64,000 bases of DNA, taken from NCBI RefSeq assembly GCF_015560805.1, contig NZ_JADMSO010000001.1:1-64000 (forward strand). The letters run 5' to 3'. Every line of letters begins with the position of its first letter. The stretch's first letter is position 1. Origin of the DNA: Mediterraneibacter glycyrrhizinilyticus (lineage in GTDB: Bacteria; Bacillota; Clostridia; Lachnospirales; Lachnospiraceae). Of the stretch, positions 44,892 to 52,552 are shown in pieces. Position numbers and translations under genes: made by a program. A model generated the notes under the pieces. It searched no databases. It was not told the origin of the DNA and saw nothing but the letters and a program-made list of their open reading frames with translations.

Positions 44892-46001
44892 ATGGACGGG
44901 TTATCGTTTGGCGAACAGGTGAAGATCATTCTCAGCCGGAAAAATATGACGATCAAAGAATTGGCGGAATTGATCGAAGAAAAGACGGGAAAAGCAATGT
45001 CCAGACAGAATCTGACACAGCGGCTCGGACGGGATAATTTTCAGGAACAGGATATGCGTATGATCGCGACGATCTTAGGGTGTCCGTTCCGACTGAGTAT
45101 TTTTCCGGAGGATGCCCAGGAAGATGCGCATATGATGCAGTATGCCAATCTGGTCGGCGGTCCGAAACGGAGCCGGAAACAGAAAGCGGAGAATGAGACG
45201 GAAGAGATGTACCAGCAGACATTGGTATTTGATGAAAAGCTGGAACCGGTGATCGAGCCGGAACCGATCGGGATGCAGCCGAAAGCGGATCTGTCAGACA
45301 AGGATCTCATGACAAAAGAGGACGAGATGCCGGCAGAAGAGCCGGAAGAACTGCCGGAAGAAGATGAACGCGACATGACGATCGGGGAGCTTTATGATAT
45401 CCACGAAGAACTTTCTGAATTGGAAGAGCAGAAACCAAAAGCGGAGACAGAGAAGCGCGGCACGGACCGTTTCCGTACCGGAGGTCTTTTCTTCCGCAGA
45501 AAAGGAAAACATGGGGAAGACCGTGAGCGGGAAGAAGCGGAACGCTTAGAGCGGATCGCGAAAGAGCAGGCGGAAAAGAAAGAAGAGGAAGAACGGCTGG
45601 CAAAGCAGCGCGCCGAGGAAGAACGCCGGGAAGAAGAGCGATTGGTAGAGGAAGCAAAGCGTGCGGAAGCATTGCGGCGCGCCGAAGAAGAGCGCCGTAT
45701 GGCAGCCAATAAAAAGCATGCGAGAACGGCACAGTCTTCGGCAGCGGAAGATTTTGAGCCGGTGATCAAGCATGAAGATGCAGAGGAAGACTTAAGTGTC
45801 GGGGAAGTGAATCCATATACCGGAAGAGAGTACCAGACAAACAGTGTGAGAATGCATCCGTCCAGAATCGGGTATGTTCAGGTATACGACCGGAGTCATC
45901 ATCAGTGGACAGATATGACGGAGTGGGCATTTTTGGGATATCAGGAGAGGAAAAAAGCACTGCTTGGAAAGGATTACGAACCGCCGATCTATCTGGACTG
46001 A
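44892..46001 (+). CDS. HTH protein with long coiled coil, unknown function
   Basis: A 369-residue protein not recognised as a named family. Residues 1-70 look like a Cro/CI-type helix-turn-helix (FGEQVKIILSRKNMTIKELA, AMSRQNLTQRL). The middle (about 90-280) is acidic then a dense Glu/Arg/Ala coiled coil (KEQAEKKEEEERLAKQRAEE). The C-terminal 60 residues (VNPYTGREYQTNSVRMHPSR, DMTEWAFLGYQERKK) are ordered-looking and may be a distinct domain. AAGGAGGAAG precedes the ATG. A DNA-bound scaffold is one possibility; this is inference only. Confidence 0.75.
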   Translation: MDGLSFGEQVKIILSRKNMTIKELAELIEEKTGKAMSRQNLTQRLGRDNFQEQDMRMIATILGCPFRLSIFPEDAQEDAHMMQYANLVGGPKRSRKQKAENETEEMYQQTLVFDEKLEPVIEPEPIGMQPKADLSDKDLMTKEDEMPAEEPEELPEEDERDMTIGELYDIHEELSELEEQKPKAETEKRGTDRFRTGGLFFRRKGKHGEDREREEAERLERIAKEQAEKKEEEERLAKQRAEEERREEERLVEEAKRAEALRRAEEERRMAANKKHARTAQSSAAEDFEPVIKHEDAEEDLSVGEVNPYTGREYQTNSVRMHPSRIGYVQVYDRSHHQWTDMTEWAFLGYQERKKALLGKDYEPPIYLD

Positions 46002-46130
46002 GATGCGGATGATTTTTCCGGATCTGTGACAGAGCGTGAAATAGAAACAAGAAGAGAAAGCGGATTTCGGAGCGGGAAATCCGCTTTCCTTTCTTAAACA
46101 GAAGAGGTAAAGCTGATTGGAGGGATGAAA

Positions 46131-47543
46131 ATGGAATGGAACAGATTGCTTTCCAAAAGGAGAATGCGTGGGAATTACGGAAACACGGTCCACAGAAGCG
46201 CAGACTTGAGAAGTGAGTTTGAGAAAGACTATCACCGGATCATCGGCAGTGCGTCGTTTCGCAGACTTCAGGATAAGACGCAGGTATTTCCGCTGGATAA
46301 AAGTGATTTTATCCGCACAAGGCTGACCCATTCATTGGAAGTCTCTTCTTTCGGGAAATCATTGGGACAGAATATTGGTGAAAATATTTTGAAATACCGT
46401 AAAGATTCCGGGTTCACGATGCAGATGAAAGAAGATATCTGTCATATTCTGGAATGTGCGGGCTTGATCCATGATATTGGAAATCCGCCGTTCGGACATT
46501 TTGGGGAGACTGCGATCCGGGAATGGTTTAAACGGAATCTCAGTCAGATCCGATTTGAGGGAAGAGCGGTATCCGAGATCCTTACCGAACAGATGCGGGA
46601 AGACCTGTATCATTTTGAGGGAAATGCACAGGCGCTCCGTCTCGTGACAAAGCTTCATTATCTGGTTGATGAAAACGGGATGAACCTGACGTATGCGCTT
46701 TTAAATACGATCATCAAATATCCGGTATCTTCTATGGAGATACGAGAGGAGTCCGGCGATATCAAAGAGAAAAAGATGGGGTATTATCTGGCGGAGCAGA
46801 AGATTTTTGAAGACGTGTCAAAAGAGACCGGGACGAATGGAAAGCGGCATCCGTTGACGTATATCCTGGAGGCGGCAGATGATCTGGCATATAAGACGGC
46901 GGATATTGAAGACGCGTTTGTGAAAGGATATATTTCTTATCCGATGTTGGAATCCGAGTTAAAGAAACTAAAAAAACAGTGTCCGGACGCGGCGTTTGAC
47001 GGACTGGAAAAATTGCAGAGTCTGTATACGCGCGGGAAAGAAAAGGGTGTGCGGAATCCGGAGAGTTATGCGCTCAAAAACTGGATCGTCCGGGTTCAGG
47101 GATTTTTGATCAACTGCGCCACGTTTGGATTTACGTCAAATTATGAGGCGATCATGAGCGGAACATATAAAAAGGACTTGTTTTATGGAACATTTGGCGA
47201 GCAGCTGATGGATCTGCTCGGAAGAATGGCATATGAAAATGTATTCTGTTCCCGGGACATTTACCGGATGGAAATCTCGGAATCGGTGATGCTGGATTTT
47301 CTGATGGATCAGTTTGTCGGAGCGGTTCTCTATTATGATACGAATCATCCGCTCGGAACAATTGACGAGAGACTTGTCTCGTTTATTTCCGATAATTACC
47401 GCAATGCCTACCGGCTTCAGACAGAGGGGAAGAATGAAGCGGAGAAGCTGTATCTCCGCCTGCTTCTTGTGACAGATTTTGTCTGCGGCATGACAGACGG
47501 CTATGCAAAACGGCTGTATCAGGAAATGAAAGCGATGCTGTAA
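46131..47543 (+). CDS. dgt: Deoxyguanosinetriphosphate triphosphohydrolase-like HD protein
   Basis: A 470-residue dGTPase of the HD superfamily. Metal-binding motifs: TRLTHSLEVSSFG with the first His, ECAGLIHDIGNPPFGHFGE with the HD pair, and EAADDLAYKTADIEDA. These enzymes cleave dNTPs to deoxynucleoside and triphosphate, controlling pool balance and phage defence in some hosts. The ATG at 46131 is 6 bases from GGAGGG; an ATG at 46125 directly abuts it. Confidence 0.92.
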   Translation: MEWNRLLSKRRMRGNYGNTVHRSADLRSEFEKDYHRIIGSASFRRLQDKTQVFPLDKSDFIRTRLTHSLEVSSFGKSLGQNIGENILKYRKDSGFTMQMKEDICHILECAGLIHDIGNPPFGHFGETAIREWFKRNLSQIRFEGRAVSEILTEQMREDLYHFEGNAQALRLVTKLHYLVDENGMNLTYALLNTIIKYPVSSMEIREESGDIKEKKMGYYLAEQKIFEDVSKETGTNGKRHPLTYILEAADDLAYKTADIEDAFVKGYISYPMLESELKKLKKQCPDAAFDGLEKLQSLYTRGKEKGVRNPESYALKNWIVRVQGFLINCATFGFTSNYEAIMSGTYKKDLFYGTFGEQLMDLLGRMAYENVFCSRDIYRMEISESVMLDFLMDQFVGAVLYYDTNHPLGTIDERLVSFISDNYRNAYRLQTEGKNEAEKLYLRLLLVTDFVCGMTDGYAKRLYQEMKAML

Positions 47544-47561
47544 ATGTGAATCTTTTGGAGA

Positions 47562-47606
47562 CGGATCGTTTGAAAGCGGATCGTTTGAAAGCAGATCGTT
47601 TCAGAA
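47562..47606. repeat. Three tandem 15-bp repeats
   Basis: CGGATCGTTTGAAAG occurs twice in tandem (47562-47576, 47577-47591) followed by a diverged third copy to about 47606. They lie between the converging dgt and DUF6128-like genes, and the third copy covers the latter's stop codon. Confidence 0.8.
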
Positions 47607-48578
47607 ACAGAGCGGGGACGCGGCGTCGGGAAAGACAGCGCGGCACCAGTAGCCGAATGTTCCGTAGGAATTTTCTTCATCTTCGGTCCGGGGAATCTGG
47701 TCGTTGTATGAATCTGTGAATTTTGGGAAACCGAACATTTCCGCGGCGCGTGCTTCTTTCGGATCGTAGATGCCGGGAACGCCGAGCCAGTAGCGATCCT
47801 CTTCTTTGAACAGGATCAGGTGTCCGTAATTGTGGCAGCCGTGGAGCAGGAAACTATTGTTGGCGAGATACCATTGTTTCCGGGGAAGACCCGAGAGGTC
47901 GCAGCGGTGGAGTTTCCGCACATTGGAAGTGCTGTTCGGGGATGGTTTTGGATCGGGAGTTATCTCTTCCGCGGAAATTTCAGACGTGTGCGTGTCGATA
48001 TCGCTCAGGATATTTCGTTCGTTCCGGTCATTCTGTTTGTCTTGTTCATGCGGCTCATTAGGGAGATCGTTGTCGTCGGCAATGTCTTCTGTGTCGGCAG
48101 CATCTGTACTTGTGACATCTGTGTCGGTGTTTTCCGGGCTCGTGTCACCGGTGTCGATGCTATTCGCATCAATACCGTCCATGCTCGTGTCCGCTTGTCC
48201 GGACTTTTGGATATTGCGGGTGTCGAAAGCGATGTCAGGAGCGACAGCAGCAAGTAGAGTCTGATCCGGGAGAACGAGGAAAAATCCGTCAATCTGCGAG
48301 AGTGAGGACGCGGTGAGAAACGGATATTCTGCCGAGGAAAGCCTGACGCAGAGATTTCCGGAAAGGGCGTTCATTTCTGTCAAAAATTCTGGTAAAATAA
48401 CGGTGTCGTTTGTATGGAAAGAACATAATTTCAGAGATTCATTTCGTGTGGGGGGAAGCCCCCGTGCGTGAAGCTGAAGCTGTGAGCCGGCAGCGGCGCA
48501 GGTCAGTTTCAGAAATCCGGCGGTGCGAATCCGCCGGTCGTGTTTATATTCGTATAGATAGTAAGTTCCGCTGTTCAT
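47601..48578 (-). CDS. DUF6128-like hypothetical protein
   Basis: A 325-residue protein of unknown role. The N-terminal part (1-120) looks like a small beta-rich domain (YLYEYKHDRRIRTAGFLKL); residues about 125-205 are a low-complexity Asp/Thr/Asn/Glu linker; the C-terminal part (about 215-325) has FLLHGCHNYGHLILFKEEDR and KEARAAEMFGFPKFTD, which recall DUF6128, a domain seen in Lachnospiraceae. I am not certain of the family name. GGAGGG precedes the ATG. Divergent from tadA. Confidence 0.75.
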   Translation of the reverse strand: MNSGTYYLYEYKHDRRIRTAGFLKLTCAAAGSQLQLHARGLPPTRNESLKLCSFHTNDTVILPEFLTEMNALSGNLCVRLSSAEYPFLTASSLSQIDGFFLVLPDQTLLAAVAPDIAFDTRNIQKSGQADTSMDGIDANSIDTGDTSPENTDTDVTSTDAADTEDIADDNDLPNEPHEQDKQNDRNERNILSDIDTHTSEISAEEITPDPKPSPNSTSNVRKLHRCDLSGLPRKQWYLANNSFLLHGCHNYGHLILFKEEDRYWLGVPGIYDPKEARAAEMFGFPKFTDSYNDQIPRTEDEENSYGTFGYWCRAVFPDAASPLCF

Positions 48579-48690
48579 GATACCCTCCTTTTGTCTGTTC
48601 TGGTATTATTGTATTCGGACAGGTAGGGAAAAAGAACGGGAAAGCAGAAAGTGAAAAGAATAGAAGAAAATGCCGTGGAAGGAGAAAGCA

Positions 48691-49203
48691 ATGGATCAAA
48701 AAACAGAAGATTTGAAGTGTGCCGATCAGGAAGCGATCGATCAGAAATATATGCGGGAAGCGATCAAACAGGCGAAAAAGGCGTATACGCTGGAAGAGGT
48801 TCCGATCGGCTGTGTCATTGTATATGACGGGAAGATCATCGGACGGGGATATAATCGTCGGACGATCGACAAAAATCCTCTGGCACATGCGGAGATCCAG
48901 GCAATCCGGAAAGCGAGCCGAAAGATGGGCGACTGGCGGCTGGAAGACTGCACATTGTATGTAACATTGGAACCGTGTCAAATGTGTTCCGGCGCGATTG
49001 TGCAGGCGCGGATCAAGCGGGTGGTCGTCGGCTGTATGAATCCGAAAGCGGGATGCGCCGGTTCGATTTTAAATTTGTTGGATGTAAAAGAATTTAATCA
49101 TCAGGTGGAACTTACGACCGGAGTGCGGGAAGAGGAGTGCAGCCGGATGATGAAAGAGTTTTTCAGGGAGCTGAGAGAGAAGAGGAAGAATGGGGAGTTT
49201 TGA
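48691..49203 (+). CDS. tadA: tRNA adenosine deaminase
   Basis: A 170-residue TadA, which turns A34 of tRNA-Arg(ACG) into inosine. Catalytic zinc motif [11 protein letters not shown] and the PCQMCSGA Cys pair are intact. The N-terminus is about 20 residues longer than in most TadA proteins (acidic, [15 protein letters not shown]). GGAAGGAG lies 6 bases before the ATG at 48691; an ATG at 48670 has none. The stop is 2 bases before the restriction-modification gene, so they are probably co-transcribed. Confidence 0.95.
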   Translation: MDQKTEDLKCADQEAIDQKYMREAIKQAKKAYTLEEVPIGCVIVYDGKIIGRGYNRRTIDKNPLAHAEIQAIRKASRKMGDWRLEDCTLYVTLEPCQMCSGAIVQARIKRVVVGCMNPKAGCAGSILNLLDVKEFNHQVELTTGVREEECSRMMKEFFRELREKRKNGEF

Positions 49204-49205
49204 GA

Positions 49206-51374
49206 ATGCAGTTAATCAGTTTGTTCAGCGGATGCGGAGGGCTCGATCTCGGTTTTGAGAGAGCCGGATTCGAGATTCCGGTTGCAAATGAGATCGATAA
49301 GAAAATATGGGCAACCTTTCGAGCGAATCATCCGAAGACACATTTGATCGAAGGGGACATTCGAAAAGTGAATAAAGAAGACCTCCAGGAATTTCTGAGC
49401 GGAGAAGTGGACGGGATCATCGGGGGACCGCCGTGTCAGTCATGGTCGGAGGCCGGCTCTCTCAAAGGAATCGAGGATGCAAGAGGACAGCTGTTTTTCG
49501 ACTATATCCGGATCCTGAAAGAATTTCAGCCGAAATTTTTTCTCGCGGAAAATGTAAGCGGGATGTTGGCAAACCGCCATTCGGAAGCCGTCCAGAATAT
49601 CTTCCGGCTGTTTGAGAGCGCGGGATATGACGTGACATTTACGATGGTAAATGCGAAAGACTACGGTGTGGCGGAAGAGCGGAAGCGTGTGTTCTATATT
49701 GGATTTCGACATGATCTCAATATCCGGTTTGGATTTCCGAAAGGATCAACGAAAGAGGATGAGAAAAAGCTGACGCTTCGGGATGTGATCTGGGATCTGC
49801 AGGAGAGTGCGGTTCCGGCGGGACCGAAGAACCACCACAATCCGGATGCGGTCAATAACAATGAATATTTTACCGGGGCGTATTCCCCGATCTTTATGAG
49901 TAGAAACCGGGTGAAATCATGGGATGAGCAGGCGTTTACCGTGCAGGCGTCCGGCAGACAGTGTCAGCTCCATCCGCAGGCGCCGAAAATGGAGAAACTC
50001 GGGAATAATGCGTGTCGGTTCGTCGAGGGAAAAGAACACCTTTACCGTCGCATGACGATCCGGGAAGTGGCGCGGGTGCAGGGATTTCCGGATGAATTCC
50101 AGTTCCTATATGAAGATACGAATACCGCGTATAAGATGATCGGCAACGCAGTTCCGGTGAATCTTGCATATGAAATTGCGGTGGCGATCCGGAAATATCT
50201 GGAGGGAAACGGAGAACATGTGGAGATCGACGCGGAGGCGATCGATGCAAAGGAAGTGACGAGCAAGAAGCTGAGTACACAAAAAAGGAGCGGAAAGAAA
50301 GCGACGAAAACCGCAATATTACAGAAAGTGTCGGCAAAGGATACGACGGTAAAGGACGCGGCAGATCGGGAAGCCGCGCCGGCAGTCCCCGGGGAGAAAA
50401 CGCAAGTTCAGACGATAAAAGGAAAAACAACGAGCAACGGACAGGGACGCGCCTACGAATATGCATGGATGCAGGCATTATACGGCAAACTGCGGAAAGT
50501 CAGAAAGACCCGGATGACCGGCAATTCCAGTCTTGCGGTGAACAAAAAAGCGTGGTCGGAGATGGATGAAGCGATGCGGAAAAGTTTTCGGACTTCTGCG
50601 AATGCCGCGGTGGAAGCTGTTCTTGCGATGGAACCGAAACTTTCGGAAAACAGCGGAGACGAGCTGATCCTGGAGTTCCAGAAAGACGAGGCGGGCATGA
50701 AAGGCGATGTCCGGGATATTGTCGCGAAGCGCCCGAAGATCGGCTGGGAAGTCGGATTCAGCATCAAACATAATCACGATGCGGTGAAGCACAGCCGCCT
50801 CAGTTACAAGCTGGATTTCGGGGAAGAATGGTTTCAGATTCCTTGCAGCAGTCAATATTGGAATGTGGTGGATCCCATTTTCACGATGTTGAAAGAGGAA
50901 AAGAAAAATCAGGCAAAATGGTCTGAAATCGGAGACAAAGGTCTGAAAGTCTATCAGCCGCTTCTGCGTGCATTTATGGATGAAGTGGAACGGGCGTATG
51001 CGAAAGATGCGGACGTTCCGCGGAAGATGGTGGAGTATCTTGTGGGCGTAAAGGATTATTATAAGATCGTCAGTAAAGACAAGCAAAGGCTCACAGTTAT
51101 CCATACGTTCAATATGCACAAAACATTGAATCAGGAGACTCCGGACTGTGCCAAGGTTCAGGTGGTTCCGGAGGTGGAATGGCCGACAAAGATGCTCGGT
51201 CTTCAATTCCGGAATGGCAGCAAGAACACGCTGGAAATGCATTTGGATAAAGGGTGGAAGCTGAGTTTCCGGATCCACAATGCCAGATCCGCGGTGGAAC
51301 CGAGTCTGAAATTTGACGTACAGTTTCTCCAGATGCCGGAGTCGGTGCTGAATCTGGAATGTCGTTGGAAATGA
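49206..51374 (+). CDS. Fused M.HaeIII-like methyltransferase and HaeIII-like restriction endonuclease
   Basis: A 722-residue single-chain type II restriction-modification protein. Residues 1-335 are a C5-cytosine methyltransferase close to M.HaeIII: SAM motif FSGCGGLD, catalytic [12 protein letters not shown] (Cys77), ENV (115-117), [11 protein letters not shown], recognition region SRNRVKSWD and [14 protein letters not shown], and [13 protein letters not shown]. Residues 336-410 are a Lys/Thr/Ala linker. From about 411 ([19 protein letters not shown]) to 722 it resembles the HaeIII endonuclease family; GDVRDIV and SIKHNH are possible catalytic residues. Predicted target GGCC, based on likeness to M.HaeIII. 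Start ATG at 49206, 2 bases after tadA, with no separate promoter seen. Other long in-frame ATGs upstream lie in tadA. Confidence 0.92.
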   Translation: MQLISLFSGCGGLDLGFERAGFEIPVANEIDKKIWATFRANHPKTHLIEGDIRKVNKEDLQEFLSGEVDGIIGGPPCQSWSEAGSLKGIEDARGQLFFDYIRILKEFQPKFFLAENVSGMLANRHSEAVQNIFRLFESAGYDVTFTMVNAKDYGVAEERKRVFYIGFRHDLNIRFGFPKGSTKEDEKKLTLRDVIWDLQESAVPAGPKNHHNPDAVNNNEYFTGAYSPIFMSRNRVKSWDEQAFTVQASGRQCQLHPQAPKMEKLGNNACRFVEGKEHLYRRMTIREVARVQGFPDEFQFLYEDTNTAYKMIGNAVPVNLAYEIAVAIRKYLEGNGEHVEIDAEAIDAKEVTSKKLSTQKRSGKKATKTAILQKVSAKDTTVKDAADREAAPAVPGEKTQVQTIKGKTTSNGQGRAYEYAWMQALYGKLRKVRKTRMTGNSSLAVNKKAWSEMDEAMRKSFRTSANAAVEAVLAMEPKLSENSGDELILEFQKDEAGMKGDVRDIVAKRPKIGWEVGFSIKHNHDAVKHSRLSYKLDFGEEWFQIPCSSQYWNVVDPIFTMLKEEKKNQAKWSEIGDKGLKVYQPLLRAFMDEVERAYAKDADVPRKMVEYLVGVKDYYKIVSKDKQRLTVIHTFNMHKTLNQETPDCAKVQVVPEVEWPTKMLGLQFRNGSKNTLEMHLDKGWKLSFRIHNARSAVEPSLKFDVQFLQMPESVLNLECRWK

Positions 51375-51385
51375 AACCGTGTTAA

Positions 51386-51429
51386 AAAAAGCAGAAGACA
51401 TATCATTTTATGGTTGTCATCTGCTTTTT
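51386..51429. terminator. Terminator after the restriction-modification gene
   Basis: AAAAAGCAGA(A)GAC pairs with GTC(A)TCTGCTTTTT across a 15-base loop, ending in a T-run. It lies 12 bases after the stop and overlaps the -35 of the flavodoxin promoter. Confidence 0.85.
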
Positions 51430-51468
51430 CTTATGTTATCATAAATGAAAGTTAGCCAAGACTAACTT
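51414..51468 (+). promoter_or_regulatory. Flavodoxin promoter with DtxR-like iron box
   Basis: TTGTCA (51414-51419) and TATCAT (51437-51442), 17 bases apart. Just after the -10 is AAGTTAG-CCAAGA-CTAACTT (51449-51468), a dyad with the TTAGSCAAGRCTAA look of DtxR/IdeR-type boxes. A repressor there would block transcription in iron-replete cells. Confidence 0.7.
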
Positions 51469-51494
51469 AGAAGCGATAAAGTAGGAGGAGAGAA

Positions 51495-51926
51495 ATGGAA
51501 GAAATCTATATTATTTACTGGTCTCAGACAGGGAATACGCAGACGATGGCGGAGGCAATCGGAAAAGGTGTGGAAAAGGCAGGAAAGACGGCGCAAGTAC
51601 TTTCGGTAGAGGATGCAGCGTTAGATGTTTTAAAACAGGCACCTTGCTTTGCGCTTGGATGCCCGGCGATGGGGGCAGAGGTTTTGGAAGAAGAGGAGAT
51701 GGAACCATTTGTTTCGGAAGTAGAGAAGTTTGCCGAGGGTAAGACGATCGCACTTTTTGGTTCTTATGGATGGGGAGATGGAGAGTGGATGCGTGATTGG
51801 GAAGAAAGAATGGCAAATGTCGGAGCGGTTATCTGGCATGGAGAAGGGCTGATCTGTTGTGAAGAGCCGGATGAAGATATGTTGATGGAATGCGAAAAGC
51901 TTGGGGAAGAACTTGGCGGACTGTAA
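51495..51926 (+). CDS. Flavodoxin
   Basis: A 143-residue short-chain flavodoxin. The FMN phosphate loop reads SQTGNTQTMA near residue 10, and the two FMN-flanking loops contain CPAMGAE and GSYGWGDGEW. It replaces ferredoxin as electron carrier when iron is short; the DtxR-like box upstream agrees. AGGAGGAG precedes the ATG. Ends 2 bases before the DUF3793 gene. Confidence 0.95.
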   Translation: MEEIYIIYWSQTGNTQTMAEAIGKGVEKAGKTAQVLSVEDAALDVLKQAPCFALGCPAMGAEVLEEEEMEPFVSEVEKFAEGKTIALFGSYGWGDGEWMRDWEERMANVGAVIWHGEGLICCEEPDEDMLMECEKLGEELGGL

Positions 51927-51928
51927 CT

Positions 51929-52552
51929 ATGAGAATCAAGAGTATGGAAGAAAAATTAATCGCACATTGTGCGCCTACATTAGCCGGAATGAAGAGCGCC
52001 GGGCTGTTCAGTTATTTCTATAAAGAGGAAGAAAAGGTAAGAGAAGAACTCGATCAGATCAATGCGCTTTTGAATCCGCGCGGTTTGTATGTGGACGCAT
52101 TGGTATGGCGTGAAAAATCCGTGTTGATTTATGCGTATCGCCCTCTCATGCTGCGATATGACTGGGAAGATACGACAGCGAGGAAAATTTTAAAAGATTA
52201 TGGATACCCATGCGGAGAAGCAACGGAGATTACAGACTGTATTCGATTTTTACGAAAACGTGTATGTGAATGCGCCTGCTTTCCGCATGAGATCGGAATT
52301 TTTCTCGGTTATCCGCCGGAAGATGTAAAAGGTTTTATAGAGAACGGCGGACAGAACTGCAAAAGCTGCGGTTTATGGAAAGTATATTGTGAGGAAGAAA
52401 AAAAGTCTGTAATGTTTCAGCGATTCCGAAAATGTACAGAAGTGTATCAAAAAGTGTTTCAGAACGGCAGAACCATTGCACAGATGACTGTTATGGGCGG
52501 CTCAGGCGGAAATTTCCGCCCGGCTTCCGCCACTTTTTTCTTTTGTGACTAA
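51929..52552 (+). CDS. DUF3793-family protein
   Basis: A 207-residue protein of the DUF3793 family, usually found near flavodoxin or iron genes in Clostridia. Typical motifs: HCAPTLAGMKSAGLFSY, FPHEIGIFLGYPPEDVKGF and the CKSCGLWKVYC Cys cluster. The ATG at 51929 follows the flavodoxin stop by 2 bases; a GTG-type extension from 51890 lies inside flavodoxin. Function unknown; co-transcribed with flavodoxin. The last 51 bases overlap the end of sbcC on the other strand. Confidence 0.9.
   Translation: MRIKSMEEKLIAHCAPTLAGMKSAGLFSYFYKEEEKVREELDQINALLNPRGLYVDALVWREKSVLIYAYRPLMLRYDWEDTTARKILKDYGYPCGEATEITDCIRFLRKRVCECACFPHEIGIFLGYPPEDVKGFIENGGQNCKSCGLWKVYCEEEKKSVMFQRFRKCTEVYQKVFQNGRTIAQMTVMGGSGGNFRPASATFFFCD

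Noticed and set aside
47830-48264. Plus-strand frames opposite the acidic linker of the DUF6128-like gene
   Set aside because: They read the complement of an Asp/Thr-rich low-complexity stretch (giving Ser/Val-rich text) and lack start signals.
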